From Gracilibacter sp. BRH_c7a (lineage in GTDB: Bacteria; Bacillota; Desulfitobacteriia; Desulfitobacteriales; Syntrophobotulaceae): 50,787 bases of DNA. Of the stretch, positions 16,421-26,168 are shown piece by piece. Numbering within the stretch: position 1 is the first letter of the stretch; every line of letters starts with the position of its first letter. Location of the stretch: positions 1 to 50,787 of the forward strand of contig LOEZ01000036.1 in the NCBI GenBank assembly GCA_001516055.1, written 5' to 3'. Under the pieces are notes generated by a model. That model was not told the DNA's origin. It ran no database searches and was given only the letters and a program-made list of their open reading frames with translations. Position numbers and translations under genes: made by a program.

Positions 16421-18370
16421 CTAATTATCTCGTATGTTCCATACCTTATCAAACTCTCTTTTCTTAGGTTGATTGATGTGATAAACCTTGATTTCTTCAT
16501 CTTCATAAAACACTTCAATGTTGTTATGCAGGCTGCTATAATCGTCCACCCACTGTTCCATTAGCAAATAGTACTCTTTGCGTTTATCTACTATTGGTTT
16601 TACGATTTCTAAGGGTGGTTCAAATACGACTTTTTCAATAAGGATAAATATATCTTCTGATTCAAGGACTTGGTTTGGATTATCTTTTCTAACAATTTTC
16701 TCAGCTTTAGGGATGTAATCATCAACTAACTCCCATAAATGCATGTGCCAGCCTTTACCTAGGCTAAGTGCATAGCCTTCCTCATTGGAAACCATCGTCC
16801 AGGTGGTAGGGCTGAACTCTGTAGCGATTCTTAAGTATTGGTTAACCATTGAATCATGCACCATTTTGTAGGGTGCGGAAGGCATCGGCTGATAGTAATA
16901 GGTAACTCCAATAAGAAGTGCTAAACAGAGGAATACCTCCAACGGCTTTATTCTGATGAAAATTGTAATAAACCCATGCCAACCAATTCCTAGCGCGAGA
17001 CAGGCAACTACTGACCATAAAAGGCCTATCCTGCCGATTAATAAAGTATTACCTGTTAACCACCCTAGATATATATATGACAGGAACGATATGATGGAAA
17101 TAAGTATTGCAAATAATAAAGGTTCCGGCCTCTGTTTCATCCATCTGGACAGGATTAACAATAAGGTCATTAATACTATTCCTACAGCAGCAGCATAATC
17201 CAAATATGTAAGCTTCTGAATATTTGATGCCATAACACTTGTTAGATAATTCAAAGATGAGGAGTGGTATCCTTTTCCCATCAATAAACCTATTATTAAA
17301 GGTATTCCTGATATCACTCCTGAGGTTATACTAGCAAGCGCAACACTCAGAATTGCTCTAAAGTTTTTTAGCGGACCAAAAATGAAATAGGATAATGCTA
17401 TTAAGACAACACCAAAACAAGCGAAAGCCCAGACCAAAGAATGAACAAGTCCCATCACTGCCAAGGCTATTCCTGTTGTCCAGAGGTAATACTTTTCCCT
17501 GGTATTAAAATAACGAATAGTAAAATGCCAGGCAAGAAAGACAAAAATTAAAGCGAACTCTTGGGAATTCGTTGCTGCCTGTCTCTCCCAGCCAAGGTAT
17601 AAGAAGGGTCCTAGAACTCCAAACACAAAAGCTGAAATAATTCCCGCGCTTTTCCTTCTGGTCAGCTGTTGAACGAAGAAGTAAAGTGCTATGGTGGTTA
17701 GCACACCGTTCAAGGGACCAATATATTTTACAACATAGATTGCATCTATGCCCGCAAACTTACGCAAGGTAGCATCATATATATGTAACCCCTGAGGGTA
17801 TATCCCGTCATGAAAAAGTATTCTCTCTGAAATATATTTCATCCAAGCGATAGCTACAGATGCGTCAGATAGTCCAGGTGCTGCATGCGATATCGGGTCA
17901 TAAAAACGCAAATAAGCAGCCCCAGAGATAACTGCAAATAATAGATAATTTGACGGAGATTTAAGAACCGCCAAAATAATTTTCCAACAAGTTTTTAATT
18001 TGTTCTTAACTATATTATTAGCCCAATTCAAAGGCGAGAATTTACCATCCAAGGTTTCATAAAAAAGCATTGTTAGTTTAGAGTAATTCTCTTTAAGCGA
18101 TTGCACTCGGTTACCCGCCGGCATGCGCCAGAACATGGTGGATATCGTAATAAATACAAATAAAGTAATTACCTCGTAAAGCTTAATTAGCACAAAGACA
18201 TAACCAATTACGATGATCAGAAAAACCATCTTGATATATCTGGAAAAGAAACGTTCTCCTGCTTCTCCATGTTCTTTGAACATAATAGTTGCCATAATGA
18301 AGAATAGAATCGCAAAGGATATTCCCAATCGAATCAGACTTTCATACTGATTGTAGATAGCCAATTTCAA
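16421..18370 (-). CDS. GT-C-like polytopic membrane glycosyltransferase, copy 1
   Basis: Large membrane protein of 649 residues: two N-terminal helices, a basic linker (to about 130), a core of roughly ten to eleven helices, and an extracytoplasmic C-terminal domain of about 130 residues. The first core loop has YLRFYDPISHAAPGLSDAS, an acidic-residue loop typical of GT-C enzymes that use polyprenyl-phosphate sugars outside the membrane. The family is not recognised precisely; the glycosyltransferase role is inferred from topology. TTG start with AGGGG upstream. It is a tandem paralogue of 18409-20391: the two share the RFYDP loop, the WERQAAT/WGRQAAT motif and the P-x-YKM segment. Confidence 0.68.
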   Translation of the reverse strand: MKLAIYNQYESLIRLGISFAILFFIMATIMFKEHGEAGERFFSRYIKMVFLIIVIGYVFVLIKLYEVITLFVFITISTMFWRMPAGNRVQSLKENYSKLTMLFYETLDGKFSPLNWANNIVKNKLKTCWKIILAVLKSPSNYLLFAVISGAAYLRFYDPISHAAPGLSDASVAIAWMKYISERILFHDGIYPQGLHIYDATLRKFAGIDAIYVVKYIGPLNGVLTTIALYFFVQQLTRRKSAGIISAFVFGVLGPFLYLGWERQAATNSQEFALIFVFLAWHFTIRYFNTREKYYLWTTGIALAVMGLVHSLVWAFACFGVVLIALSYFIFGPLKNFRAILSVALASITSGVISGIPLIIGLLMGKGYHSSSLNYLTSVMASNIQKLTYLDYAAAVGIVLMTLLLILSRWMKQRPEPLLFAILISIISFLSYIYLGWLTGNTLLIGRIGLLWSVVACLALGIGWHGFITIFIRIKPLEVFLCLALLIGVTYYYQPMPSAPYKMVHDSMVNQYLRIATEFSPTTWTMVSNEEGYALSLGKGWHMHLWELVDDYIPKAEKIVRKDNPNQVLESEDIFILIEKVVFEPPLEIVKPIVDKRKEYYLLMEQWVDDYSSLHNNIEVFYEDEEIKVYHINQPKKREFDKVWNIRDN

Positions 18371-18408
18371 CCTCTTCCCCTTTTAATCATTTTCATTGTT
18401 TCAAAAAC

Positions 18409-20391
18409 TTATGCTTTTAAAATATCTTCTGCGTTCTGATGAATATGATAAATTGTAAGTTCATCATCTTCATAATATATTTCAATGTTATCATGATATC
18501 TTTTAAACGTATCAATCCATTCTGCTAAAAGGGCATAATTCTTAACACGATTTCTGATTTCCTGTTTCTTATTCTCAAAATTTAAATCAACGCCAGTCTC
18601 TTGACTAATTGGGTCAAATACTTCCTTTTCTAAAAATATAAAGATATCTTCATTTTCAATTATTTGCTTGGTCCCATCCTCATTCACTTTGCTTATTATC
18701 TTCGTCTCCGGACTATATTCCATAAAATCCCATAAATGAGTATGCCACGCAACATGTAGTGAAAGCCAATATCCCTCTTCATTGGATATAAGCGTCCACG
18801 TTGTTGCAATATTTTCATCACTAATTTTCAAGTACTGGTTAATCATGTTGTCACTTATCATTTTATAAGGGACAGCAGGTACAGGAGGGTAAGTCATTAT
18901 TGCACCCACTAATAAGGCTACACAAAGCACGATTTCTATTTTTGGTCTAATTATGATACTTAAGATTCGTATAACGGCGTGGTAACCGAATCCGATTGCT
19001 AGACAGATAACAATGGCCCATAGAATACCACTCCTGCTGATAATAACCCCGTATCCTGTCCACGAGCCAAGATAAATATATATTACAAAAGAAAGGATAG
19101 AAAGAAGAATAATAAAAACTGTAGGCTCATTGCGTTCTTTCTTAAAAAGATTAAATACCAACAATAGCACCATTGCAGCAATTCCGAGAAGAACAGCTTC
19201 ATCTACATTCGTAAGGGCTGGAATCTCCGCTACGGCAGTTGATGTTAGGAATTCAGTGGTCGTACTATGAAATTCTTTACCTATAAGCAGTCCATATAGC
19301 ATTGGGATAACTGAAATAACCCCAGAGGCTATCCCTGCTATCATCAAATGAACATTGGCTTTCAGGTTTTTACGCGGACCAAATAAGAAATAGGTAAAAA
19401 TTATTAAGACAACGCCTAGGACCATCAAGGCATAAATAAATGAATGGCTTAGTCCGATTGTGGCAAAAGCAGCAGCTGCTGTCCAAAGGAACCTTTCTTC
19501 TTTAGATTCAAGATAGCGAATCGTGAAATACCAAGTTGGCGCAAGAAAGGCCAAGGCAAATTCCTGGGGAAGGGTAGCTGCCTGCCGCCCCCATTCCATT
19601 GGCAATAATGCCCCAAGCAGCCCATAGATAAATGCACCTACGATTCCCGCCGTCTTTCTCCCAGTTAATTTATAAAGAAACAAATAAATTCCCAATGAAG
19701 CTAAGACTCCATTCAGAGCTCCTGAATACTTAAAGATATAGAGGATATCATCTCCGGCAAACTTCCACCAAGTGGCAATCAAGATATGGTTTCCAAGAGG
19801 GTAAATCCCATCATGGAAAAGAATACTCGTAGTAATGTATTTTACCCACGCAATATTATTCGGCGCATCTGAATATCCAGGTGAAGCAGAAGTAAGTGGG
19901 TCGTAGAAACGCAGATAGGCAGAACCGCAGAGAACTGCGAATAATATCAATGTATATGGATTTTTTATAAAATCTTTTAACCATATCCTAAATTTCACTA
20001 GAACTTCCCGTATTTTGGAGCGGGCCACATCCATTGACCATGTCTCGCCATCAAAAGCCTGGAAGAAATATGCTAATAATGGTAGTTCATCCTTAGCCAG
20101 ATCCTTCTCCTGATTTATGACCTTGGCTTGCTTTGCTTTTTTTTCTCTATAACGGTTTAAAACAATAAGAGCAATTAGAACTAAGAAAATAGAGAAAGAT
20201 TCAAAAAGTTTGATGGCGGCTAGGATATATCCCATAACAATAATTAAAAAAACTATCTTGATATACCGCGAAAAAAAACCTTCTACCCCTCCGCCTTTCT
20301 CCCTGAAGATTATAACTGGCAATAGTAAAAATAGAATGGAAAAAGAAACTGCCAATCTTAGGATGTTTTCAGCTTGGTCAATTATCGGCAC
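18409..20391 (-). CDS. GT-C-like polytopic membrane glycosyltransferase, copy 2
   Basis: 660-residue paralogue of the adjacent downstream gene, with the same order: two N-terminal helices, linker, about eleven core helices and a C-terminal soluble domain. YLRFYDPLTSASPGYSDAP is the acidic loop after the first core helix. Conserved features shared with its neighbour include HDGIYPLGNH, the WGRQAATLPQEFALAF segment and VPYKMISDNMINQYLKI. It may glycosylate a protein or extend a lipid-linked chain outside the membrane; no exact family is claimed. GTG start, AAAGGAG ten bases upstream. Placed between the PelG-like exporter and copy 1 in one minus-strand operon. Confidence 0.68.
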   Translation of the reverse strand: MPIIDQAENILRLAVSFSILFLLLPVIIFREKGGGVEGFFSRYIKIVFLIIVMGYILAAIKLFESFSIFLVLIALIVLNRYREKKAKQAKVINQEKDLAKDELPLLAYFFQAFDGETWSMDVARSKIREVLVKFRIWLKDFIKNPYTLILFAVLCGSAYLRFYDPLTSASPGYSDAPNNIAWVKYITTSILFHDGIYPLGNHILIATWWKFAGDDILYIFKYSGALNGVLASLGIYLFLYKLTGRKTAGIVGAFIYGLLGALLPMEWGRQAATLPQEFALAFLAPTWYFTIRYLESKEERFLWTAAAAFATIGLSHSFIYALMVLGVVLIIFTYFLFGPRKNLKANVHLMIAGIASGVISVIPMLYGLLIGKEFHSTTTEFLTSTAVAEIPALTNVDEAVLLGIAAMVLLLVFNLFKKERNEPTVFIILLSILSFVIYIYLGSWTGYGVIISRSGILWAIVICLAIGFGYHAVIRILSIIIRPKIEIVLCVALLVGAIMTYPPVPAVPYKMISDNMINQYLKISDENIATTWTLISNEEGYWLSLHVAWHTHLWDFMEYSPETKIISKVNEDGTKQIIENEDIFIFLEKEVFDPISQETGVDLNFENKKQEIRNRVKNYALLAEWIDTFKRYHDNIEIYYEDDELTIYHIHQNAEDILKA

Positions 20392-20417
20392 TATAATCCA
20401 CTCCTTTATCTTTCATC

Positions 20418-22025
20418 CTACTGAGCGTTATATAAGTAATAATCAAGGTTAGAGAACACTTCTGATACTCTTTTAAAACTTAAAACAGCAAATACAATCG
20501 AACCTATTACCAAGCCGATAACAGCCCAATAATAATCAACCCATCGGCTAAGTACGAATCCAAGAATTGCATTTACTGCGGTAGCGACCATAATAGAATG
20601 TCCCGCCATTTGAGGCTGGGAAAAACTGAAAAGAATAAGACAATTTAAAAGCCCCAGTGAAATTATTGAGTATGAAAGGATTGCTAATATAAGAACAACA
20701 AGGGTTACTCTATTTCCTAATATTTCTAAATGAATAATATTATGATAATCAATATAACGAATAAATAGGAAAAGAATAATTCCATTTAGAATACCGAAAA
20801 GGCTTACAAAAATTGTCCACTTTCTGTGAAATTTCTTATAGATATTATTCATGGTAGGTATTTCATTCATTGAGAAATTCTTTTGGTCCACAAGTATCTT
20901 AATCATAATCTCGTTGACAATAACTTCAACAAAACCCATCGGTAAAATAAGGACCAGCAATGCAAAGTCCAGTCCAAGTTCATATTCTCCCCGGAACCAG
21001 ATGATATATGGCATGTAGGTTTCGTTAGTCGACCAAGCGATAATTCGGTCCAAATTCAAAAATAAAAAGTAAAAAAAGCCGTATTTAAAATATGGCATGG
21101 TGGAATAGAGCATTAATGAACGTCTCGGTAAAGAGGGAGCAATCCCTTTCTCCATCATTTTCTCTGTCTGATAGAAATAGTACCTGGAAATAAAAAAACC
21201 AGCTACAGATACAATACTAAGAGCAATGAGCTGAGAAATAATAATATCTATTTTTAATAAGATGAATAAGACAAAGACCAGTCCAATCCCTGCCGTTATG
21301 AGACCCGTAAAAACTATTTCTTTTCTTAACATGTACATGATAGTAACTGAGAGCCAAATAACCGTAAGGAAAAAGTAGTAAAGAATAATAATAGAGGCCA
21401 TTGACCAGGGAAATATCTTAAACAGCCAGTTAAATACATAGAAGCCAATCGTTACTGCAATAGCACAATAAAAACCTAAGCGAACAAAATAAAAGGCTGT
21501 CTTTCTTGCCATATATCCGAGATTCTGTCCGAGATACATAAACCCGCGTCTTGCTAAAGCCTGGGTGAATCCCCCCACAACCACAAAACTAAGGATTGTT
21601 CCAATAGATATACTAGTTGCCAAAGACACAGTAAGATTTTCATATGACCACAGGGAAAATCTTAGTGTCAACATAGAAATAACTGAAACTGCCATAGGTA
21701 GGGCAAAAATAGTTCCTCTGAGAAAACTTCTCATTGATTCCAGGAAATATTTTAATGTTGACATTTTTTCTGTCTTCACCATAGGAACTATATGTAATTC
21801 GTTTTTGATGAAATCCCAAAGTTCCTCGGCCAAAGAAAAAAGATCTTTATGCCCAAACCTGTCTCTTGCCATTTTGTCATTCCAGCCGATGGATTCTAAG
21901 GTAGCGGTAATTTCATATATATCATGGGGATTCTTCGTTCTTTCAAGAACTTGGGTACACAATTCCCTAAGTTCGGGCTTTTTGATAGATCTAGCACTTA
22001 GTTGCTGAATCGTCATGCTATTCAT
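20418..22025 (-). CDS. pelG: PelG-like exopolysaccharide exporter
   Basis: 535-residue polytopic protein resembling PelG, the inner-membrane exporter of Pel polysaccharide (MOP-related fold, about 12 helices). An unusual N-terminal soluble segment of roughly 95 residues (with YEITATLESIGWNDKMARDRFG) precedes the first helix, making it longer than Pseudomonas PelG (about 456). PelG-like segments include YFKYGFFYFLFLNLDRIIAWS and FRGEYELGLDFALLVLILP. Its start overlaps the DivIVA-like gene upstream by 8 bases. A PelF-like gene lies two genes upstream, supporting the assignment. Identification is by motif memory, without alignment. Confidence 0.72.
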   Translation of the reverse strand: MNSMTIQQLSARSIKKPELRELCTQVLERTKNPHDIYEITATLESIGWNDKMARDRFGHKDLFSLAEELWDFIKNELHIVPMVKTEKMSTLKYFLESMRSFLRGTIFALPMAVSVISMLTLRFSLWSYENLTVSLATSISIGTILSFVVVGGFTQALARRGFMYLGQNLGYMARKTAFYFVRLGFYCAIAVTIGFYVFNWLFKIFPWSMASIIILYYFFLTVIWLSVTIMYMLRKEIVFTGLITAGIGLVFVLFILLKIDIIISQLIALSIVSVAGFFISRYYFYQTEKMMEKGIAPSLPRRSLMLYSTMPYFKYGFFYFLFLNLDRIIAWSTNETYMPYIIWFRGEYELGLDFALLVLILPMGFVEVIVNEIMIKILVDQKNFSMNEIPTMNNIYKKFHRKWTIFVSLFGILNGIILFLFIRYIDYHNIIHLEILGNRVTLVVLILAILSYSIISLGLLNCLILFSFSQPQMAGHSIMVATAVNAILGFVLSRWVDYYWAVIGLVIGSIVFAVLSFKRVSEVFSNLDYYLYNAQ

Positions 22026-23136
22026 CCATTCCCTGAACTACCATATTAATAATTAATTCTGAAAGTTTACTTTCTCTTTGCGCTGCCTCTATTACATCCG
22101 CAGTGATTTCTTCATGTTTACTAATAATGAGGCCCCCAGAATTATCAGTCAAATCTTCCCCTGCTAATTTGCCAATTACATATTTATATCGAACTAGATC
22201 TATCTTTTCTTTAAGGTCATGATCTAGAACAGTTTCCTTATTCTCAGTAACTGAATTGCCCTCAGATTTTTGCCAGGTTGCTGCTATTTCTTTTTCTACA
22301 GAAAAATCCAAATTATGAAGATCATTTATATCGTCTTGATATTTTTCCTGGGTAGTTTCTGTATCTTTCGTTACTATATCTTTCGTCACTTTATCTTCCG
22401 GTACTTTATCTTCCGGTACTTTATCTTCCGGTACTTTATCTTCCGGTACTCTAAACTTTTCTGAAATAGTATCTTCAGGTTCTGTCTTTCCCCAGAAAGA
22501 AGTAAGCTCAAAAATCGGAGCAGGTTTTTCTTCATTTTTTGTTTGTTTCTGTCTGGCAGGACTTTCTTTCTTCTTATCCCATTCATCAAATAAAGGTGTA
22601 CCATCAGCAGCGATAGGTTTGGTCATTAACCTGATACTACTCTCTTCATTATCGTTTCCGGTGGAATCTTTATCCGAACTATTGCTATTCTTTCCGGTTG
22701 CTGAATGGCCAGTAGTAACTAGACTGAAATTAGAACTTTTTATTATTTTGTTAACATGTTCTAGTTCTTTTTTAATATTATCCTTGGTTTCTTGAATGCT
22801 TTCTTCGATGTTATTAATATCCTCTTTGAGTTTTTCTCTAATTGAAAGCTCTTCACTGAAAATATTATAAAAGTCTTCATCTTGATATCTCTTCAAATAC
22901 TCATATATTGCTTCTATCCGTTCTAAAGAGAGTTCGAGTAATTCAAGTTCTTTTACATTTTCAGACTTTGATGTAAGTTCTTCGATATCTTTCTTAAGCA
23001 AGTCATTTTCTTCTTCAATGTTTCTTAATTCAGTAATAAGTTTATTATAATCTGCTTCATACTGATTACTTATCTGATCAATGTATCTATCTACCTCTTG
23101 CTTGTTATATCCAAAAAATCTACTCACCCTAGGCAT
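22018..23136 (-). CDS. DivIVA-like coiled-coil protein with VPEDK repeats
   Basis: 372-residue cytoplasmic protein. Its N-terminus (FFGYNKQEVDRYIDQISNQY) matches the DivIVA/GpsB membrane-targeting domain, followed by a coiled coil to about residue 135. Then comes a charged, low-complexity linker with four perfect VPEDK pentads and two degenerate ones, and an acidic helical C-terminal region. DivIVA proteins sense negative membrane curvature and recruit partners to poles or septa. It is joined to the previous gene by a TAATG overlap and overlaps the PelG-like gene by 8 bases, so it probably works with that exporter. Placement of the export machinery at the septum or pole is inferred. Confidence 0.75.
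   Translation of the reverse strand: MPRVSRFFGYNKQEVDRYIDQISNQYEADYNKLITELRNIEEENDLLKKDIEELTSKSENVKELELLELSLERIEAIYEYLKRYQDEDFYNIFSEELSIREKLKEDINNIEESIQETKDNIKKELEHVNKIIKSSNFSLVTTGHSATGKNSNSSDKDSTGNDNEESSIRLMTKPIAADGTPLFDEWDKKKESPARQKQTKNEEKPAPIFELTSFWGKTEPEDTISEKFRVPEDKVPEDKVPEDKVPEDKVTKDIVTKDTETTQEKYQDDINDLHNLDFSVEKEIAATWQKSEGNSVTENKETVLDHDLKEKIDLVRYKYVIGKLAGEDLTDNSGGLIISKHEEITADVIEAAQRESKLSELIINMVVQGMDE
22358..22447. repeat. 15-bp tandem repeat in the DivIVA-like gene
   Basis: Four exact copies of ACTTTATCTTCCGGT (22388-22447) are preceded by two degenerate copies (22358-22387). They are in frame and encode VPEDK on the minus strand. The unit is a whole number of codons, so copy-number change would lengthen or shorten the linker without a frameshift. 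Confidence 0.92.
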
Positions 23137-23561
23137 TATATCTCATCTCCTTCCTCCAATATTGATTTGAAACTGTCTCTCACCCTGAGAATGTCTGATT
23201 TAACCTTATTCGAATAACCTTTATATTTTGATAATTCCTCTTGTCTTAATTTAACTTGATTTTCTAATTCTGCAATAGAATGATCCGTTTTTCGTTTCGT
23301 GATTAACTGTTGTTCTAAAATCTCAAGATATTTTTCGTACAGCTTATCCTTTATTTGTTCCTGCAGCTCTACCCTGTCACCAAATTCCTGCTTCAATTTA
23401 TTATATTCGTTTCGCAATAATTGTCTTTGATGAGTTTGAGCAAAAATCTCTTTTTTTAGTTCTTGTATTTTATTGTCATACATTTGATTAATTGTATTAA
23501 TCTCCTGTTGAATACTCTCAGCATCATAGCCCCTTATTGAGCGTTTAAAATTTTTTGGCAT
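23136..23561 (-). CDS. Short DivIVA-like coiled-coil protein
   Basis: 141-residue protein, almost entirely coiled coil. The N-terminus FKRSIRGYDAESIQQEINTI has the form of a DivIVA/GpsB domain (hydrophobic loop, G-Y-D/N-x-x-x-I/V). The rest, to about residue 125, is rich in Glu, Lys and Gln heptads. It follows the PelF-like gene after 28 bases with GAGGGATG before its ATG, and its stop overlaps the start of the larger DivIVA-like gene (TAATG). The pair may form hetero-oligomers. It is not the housekeeping DivIVA, which normally sits beside ftsZ/ylm genes. Confidence 0.68.
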   Translation of the reverse strand: MPKNFKRSIRGYDAESIQQEINTINQMYDNKIQELKKEIFAQTHQRQLLRNEYNKLKQEFGDRVELQEQIKDKLYEKYLEILEQQLITKRKTDHSIAELENQVKLRQEELSKYKGYSNKVKSDILRVRDSFKSILEEGDEI

Positions 23562-23589
23562 TTGTCATCCCTCGCTTTACCCTTTTAAA

Positions 23590-25335
23590 TTAAGCAATCT
23601 GGTCTTCAGCTAACTGGGTAATGAGTTTGGCTTTTTCCAGCTGCAGATTAGCTGCATCATTCTTTCCAAGCTCAGCGTAGGCACGGGCAATATCTGCATA
23701 TAAAACCGGAACGATTGGGGAATTCGGGACAGTTTTAATAGCTTGTTTGAATTGTTCAATCGCATCGGTCCAGAATCCTAGTTCAAGAAGTGTATAACCT
23801 TTCTCGGCAAGCAGTCTCTGCTGTTTAAGAAGCATAGTTGTACTCTGAACAGTCCTGAAAGATAATTTACGATAAGCCTTCATATATAACTCAACTGCAT
23901 TCTCAATCGTAAAGTAATCAAGTGCCCTTCTATGGGCATCCTCTCCCAAAGTATGTCTGAGTTCCGGGTCTTTGAGCAGAGTAAGGAGGGATCGGGCATA
24001 CTCATCATGTCTTCTAGGAGTAACAATTAGTCCACAATCTCCCAAAGCTTCAGCAACTCCTCCAACGTCGGTAGCTACTATAGCCTTGCCTGCCATCATT
24101 GCTTCTACAACAGAATACGGGAATGCTTCCGTAATACTGGAAAGTGCAACAACATCCGCCTGCTTTAATGCACTAGGCACATCGTCTGTATGCCCAGCAA
24201 AAACAAACGAATTCTCATCAAGACCGAGCTGATCTCGCATAGCGAGGCACTCTTTATAATACTCAGGAACGTTAACTATGCCATAAACGAAAAATTGCAC
24301 GTCAGGAATACTTTCTTTTACTATTGCTGCTGCTTTGATGAGCGTAATAAGATCTTTGACCGGGTCAATGCGTGCTACAGTGACAACTGTTGGGCGAGGA
24401 TTCGCAGCGTTTTTTACTGCGGGAGTAAAAATACTATTATCCACACCATTGTAAATGACATTTATCTTAGAGGATGGCACCCCAAATATTCTTTCCCATC
24501 TAGTATTATAATTACAGACCGGAGAAACAGTATCAGCCAAATTATAGTTCATCACTACAATAGAATGAACAAGCCTAATCAAAAAGGTTTTCAGATACGG
24601 TGAAAAATCAGAACGGCTAACAGATAAATACTGTTCTCGCAAATAAACGCCGTGTTCAGTCAACAAGTAAGGGGTTCCATGCTCAAACTTTGATAAAACG
24701 CAAGGTATGCCGCAAAATGCTGCGGCTGCCGAGTGCGCAACATTTATCTTAGGAAGAGGTGCATTAAGTATAGTAAAAAATCTATACAACCAACCTAAAC
24801 TCTGAGTTAAATCGAAAATACTAGGAACTGCAAAACCATTTTTTTCATTGGCCGTTATGTTATAAATATACCCTTTATATTCCTCCCATATGATATTAGA
24901 CTTAAAGCTCAGAGTATAATCATATTGTTGAAAATATTTGTACATATTGTGCAATGCATAAGCAAAACGCATAGCGTTTTTGTCTAAAGTCAATATCTCT
25001 TCAATAAATACCCTAAATAAGGGTAAAAACTCTGACTCAATAACCCTATCAGTCGTGATTTTTTTCGTTAGGTAAATATCGGAAAAAGGTTTCTGCAAAT
25101 TTTCCGCGGCATCCTCTATTCCCCATAATGGAACTTTGATTAAATCCGTACTTGAGGGTAACGAAAATTTTTGTGTCACATAAGGATTCATCATTACACT
25201 GTAAAGAACAAAATCAATATTTCTTAGACGCTTCACTAAAACATCACACCATGTGCTTACACCACCATGGTGAAATGGATATGTTCCCTCTGTTGTTAAC
25301 ATAACCCTTAGATTTTCGTTCCCAAACATCGTCAT
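23590..25335 (-). CDS. pelF: PelF-like GT4 glycosyltransferase with TPR tail
   Basis: Cytoplasmic GT-B glycosyltransferase that in Pel systems polymerises the chain from UDP-sugars. The N-terminal VMLTTEGTYPFHHGGVSTWC is the characteristic PelF opening. The C-terminal Rossmann domain shows TVARIDPVKDLITLIKA and the GT4 E-x7-E region AFPYSVVEAMMAGKAIVATDVGG. After about residue 490 an extra TPR-like tail follows (GYTLLELGFWTDAIEQFKQA and LYADIARAYAELGK), making 581 residues against about 500 in ordinary PelF. The start could also be the second ATG, two codons in (25329), which has better GGAG spacing. Followed by the DivIVA-like pair and the PelG-like exporter. Confidence 0.87.
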   Translation of the reverse strand: MTMFGNENLRVMLTTEGTYPFHHGGVSTWCDVLVKRLRNIDFVLYSVMMNPYVTQKFSLPSSTDLIKVPLWGIEDAAENLQKPFSDIYLTKKITTDRVIESEFLPLFRVFIEEILTLDKNAMRFAYALHNMYKYFQQYDYTLSFKSNIIWEEYKGYIYNITANEKNGFAVPSIFDLTQSLGWLYRFFTILNAPLPKINVAHSAAAAFCGIPCVLSKFEHGTPYLLTEHGVYLREQYLSVSRSDFSPYLKTFLIRLVHSIVVMNYNLADTVSPVCNYNTRWERIFGVPSSKINVIYNGVDNSIFTPAVKNAANPRPTVVTVARIDPVKDLITLIKAAAIVKESIPDVQFFVYGIVNVPEYYKECLAMRDQLGLDENSFVFAGHTDDVPSALKQADVVALSSITEAFPYSVVEAMMAGKAIVATDVGGVAEALGDCGLIVTPRRHDEYARSLLTLLKDPELRHTLGEDAHRRALDYFTIENAVELYMKAYRKLSFRTVQSTTMLLKQQRLLAEKGYTLLELGFWTDAIEQFKQAIKTVPNSPIVPVLYADIARAYAELGKNDAANLQLEKAKLITQLAEDQIA

Positions 25336-25374
25336 CGCTCCAATATCTCCAATATCCTAAATGCTTTGGCAGAT

Positions 25375-26142
25375 TCATGGCTGTTTTGCATATCCATTAG
25401 TTGCATTATATAGTAAGAAGTTATTCTTTACCGCCTGCTCATGCGCTTTATGATAGCGCAGGCTTTGTATTTTAATATCTTCCAATAACAAAAACACGGT
25501 TAGCCCAGAATTCATCTGTAAAGTCGAAAGATTACCCAACAACTTTTTAACTAATTCATCCTCCGACTCTAACGGTGGATTCTCCCAACATACTCCATCA
25601 ATCAAGGAAAATGTGGACCTAATCACCTCAATTATACCACAATTTTGGATAAAGATATGATCAGGATAGATTGTTCGGATTTTTTGAATAATCTCTTTTG
25701 CATTTTTTATCTGTACTTCTCTTTTATTAATAGGAAGTTGTTTGTCTTCCAAAAAACCGATTGTATCAATAAATAGACCGTCATAACACCTATATTCAAG
25801 TAATTCTGATGCCTTATTCATCAGTAAGCCTTGCCATTTGGCTGATGTCAAGTCAGCACAGAAATTTCCATACTCCTGGTTAAATACCCTCTCTCCATCA
25901 ACAGACAAAAAATCATCTTTCTCTAAAAATTTAAGAACATCACTCCAAGGAGGAATTTCTAAGAAGCTTAGATAGGCAAGAACTAGGGTGCCTGATTTTT
26001 GAATTCGTTTAATCTCACTATCATGATATCCTGCAGGTTCAATGATTGCGATGTCATATCCATTTAATTCCCATTTAGAACTCTCACCATAATATACCAC
26101 AAAATTTTCTGCTTGTTTAAATCTTTCTCTTCGATTATCCAC
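25375..26142 (-). CDS. GH114-like glycosidase without signal peptide
   Basis: TIM-barrel protein resembling GH114 (endo-alpha-1,4-polygalactosaminidase) and the related hydrolase domain of PelA. Family features: YDIAIIEPAGY near the N-terminus, LVLAYLSFLEIPPW, and the acidic site YDGLFIDTIGF around residue 120. 255 residues. No signal peptide or membrane helix is visible; the N-terminus is charged (MDNRRERFKQAE), so it is predicted to be cytoplasmic, odd for a polymer hydrolase. GTG start with GAAGGG seven bases upstream. It precedes the PelF-like gene by 39 bases. It may act on internal or lipid-linked intermediates. Confidence 0.75.
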   Translation of the reverse strand: MDNRRERFKQAENFVVYYGESSKWELNGYDIAIIEPAGYHDSEIKRIQKSGTLVLAYLSFLEIPPWSDVLKFLEKDDFLSVDGERVFNQEYGNFCADLTSAKWQGLLMNKASELLEYRCYDGLFIDTIGFLEDKQLPINKREVQIKNAKEIIQKIRTIYPDHIFIQNCGIIEVIRSTFSLIDGVCWENPPLESEDELVKKLLGNLSTLQMNSGLTVFLLLEDIKIQSLRYHKAHEQAVKNNFLLYNATNGYAKQP

Positions 26143-26168
26143 ACTGATTTTCCCTTCAATTACAGAAA

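Noticed and set aside
22270-22464. Plus-strand frame with RYFIF repeats
   Set aside because: Antisense translation of the VPEDK repeat in the DivIVA-like gene.
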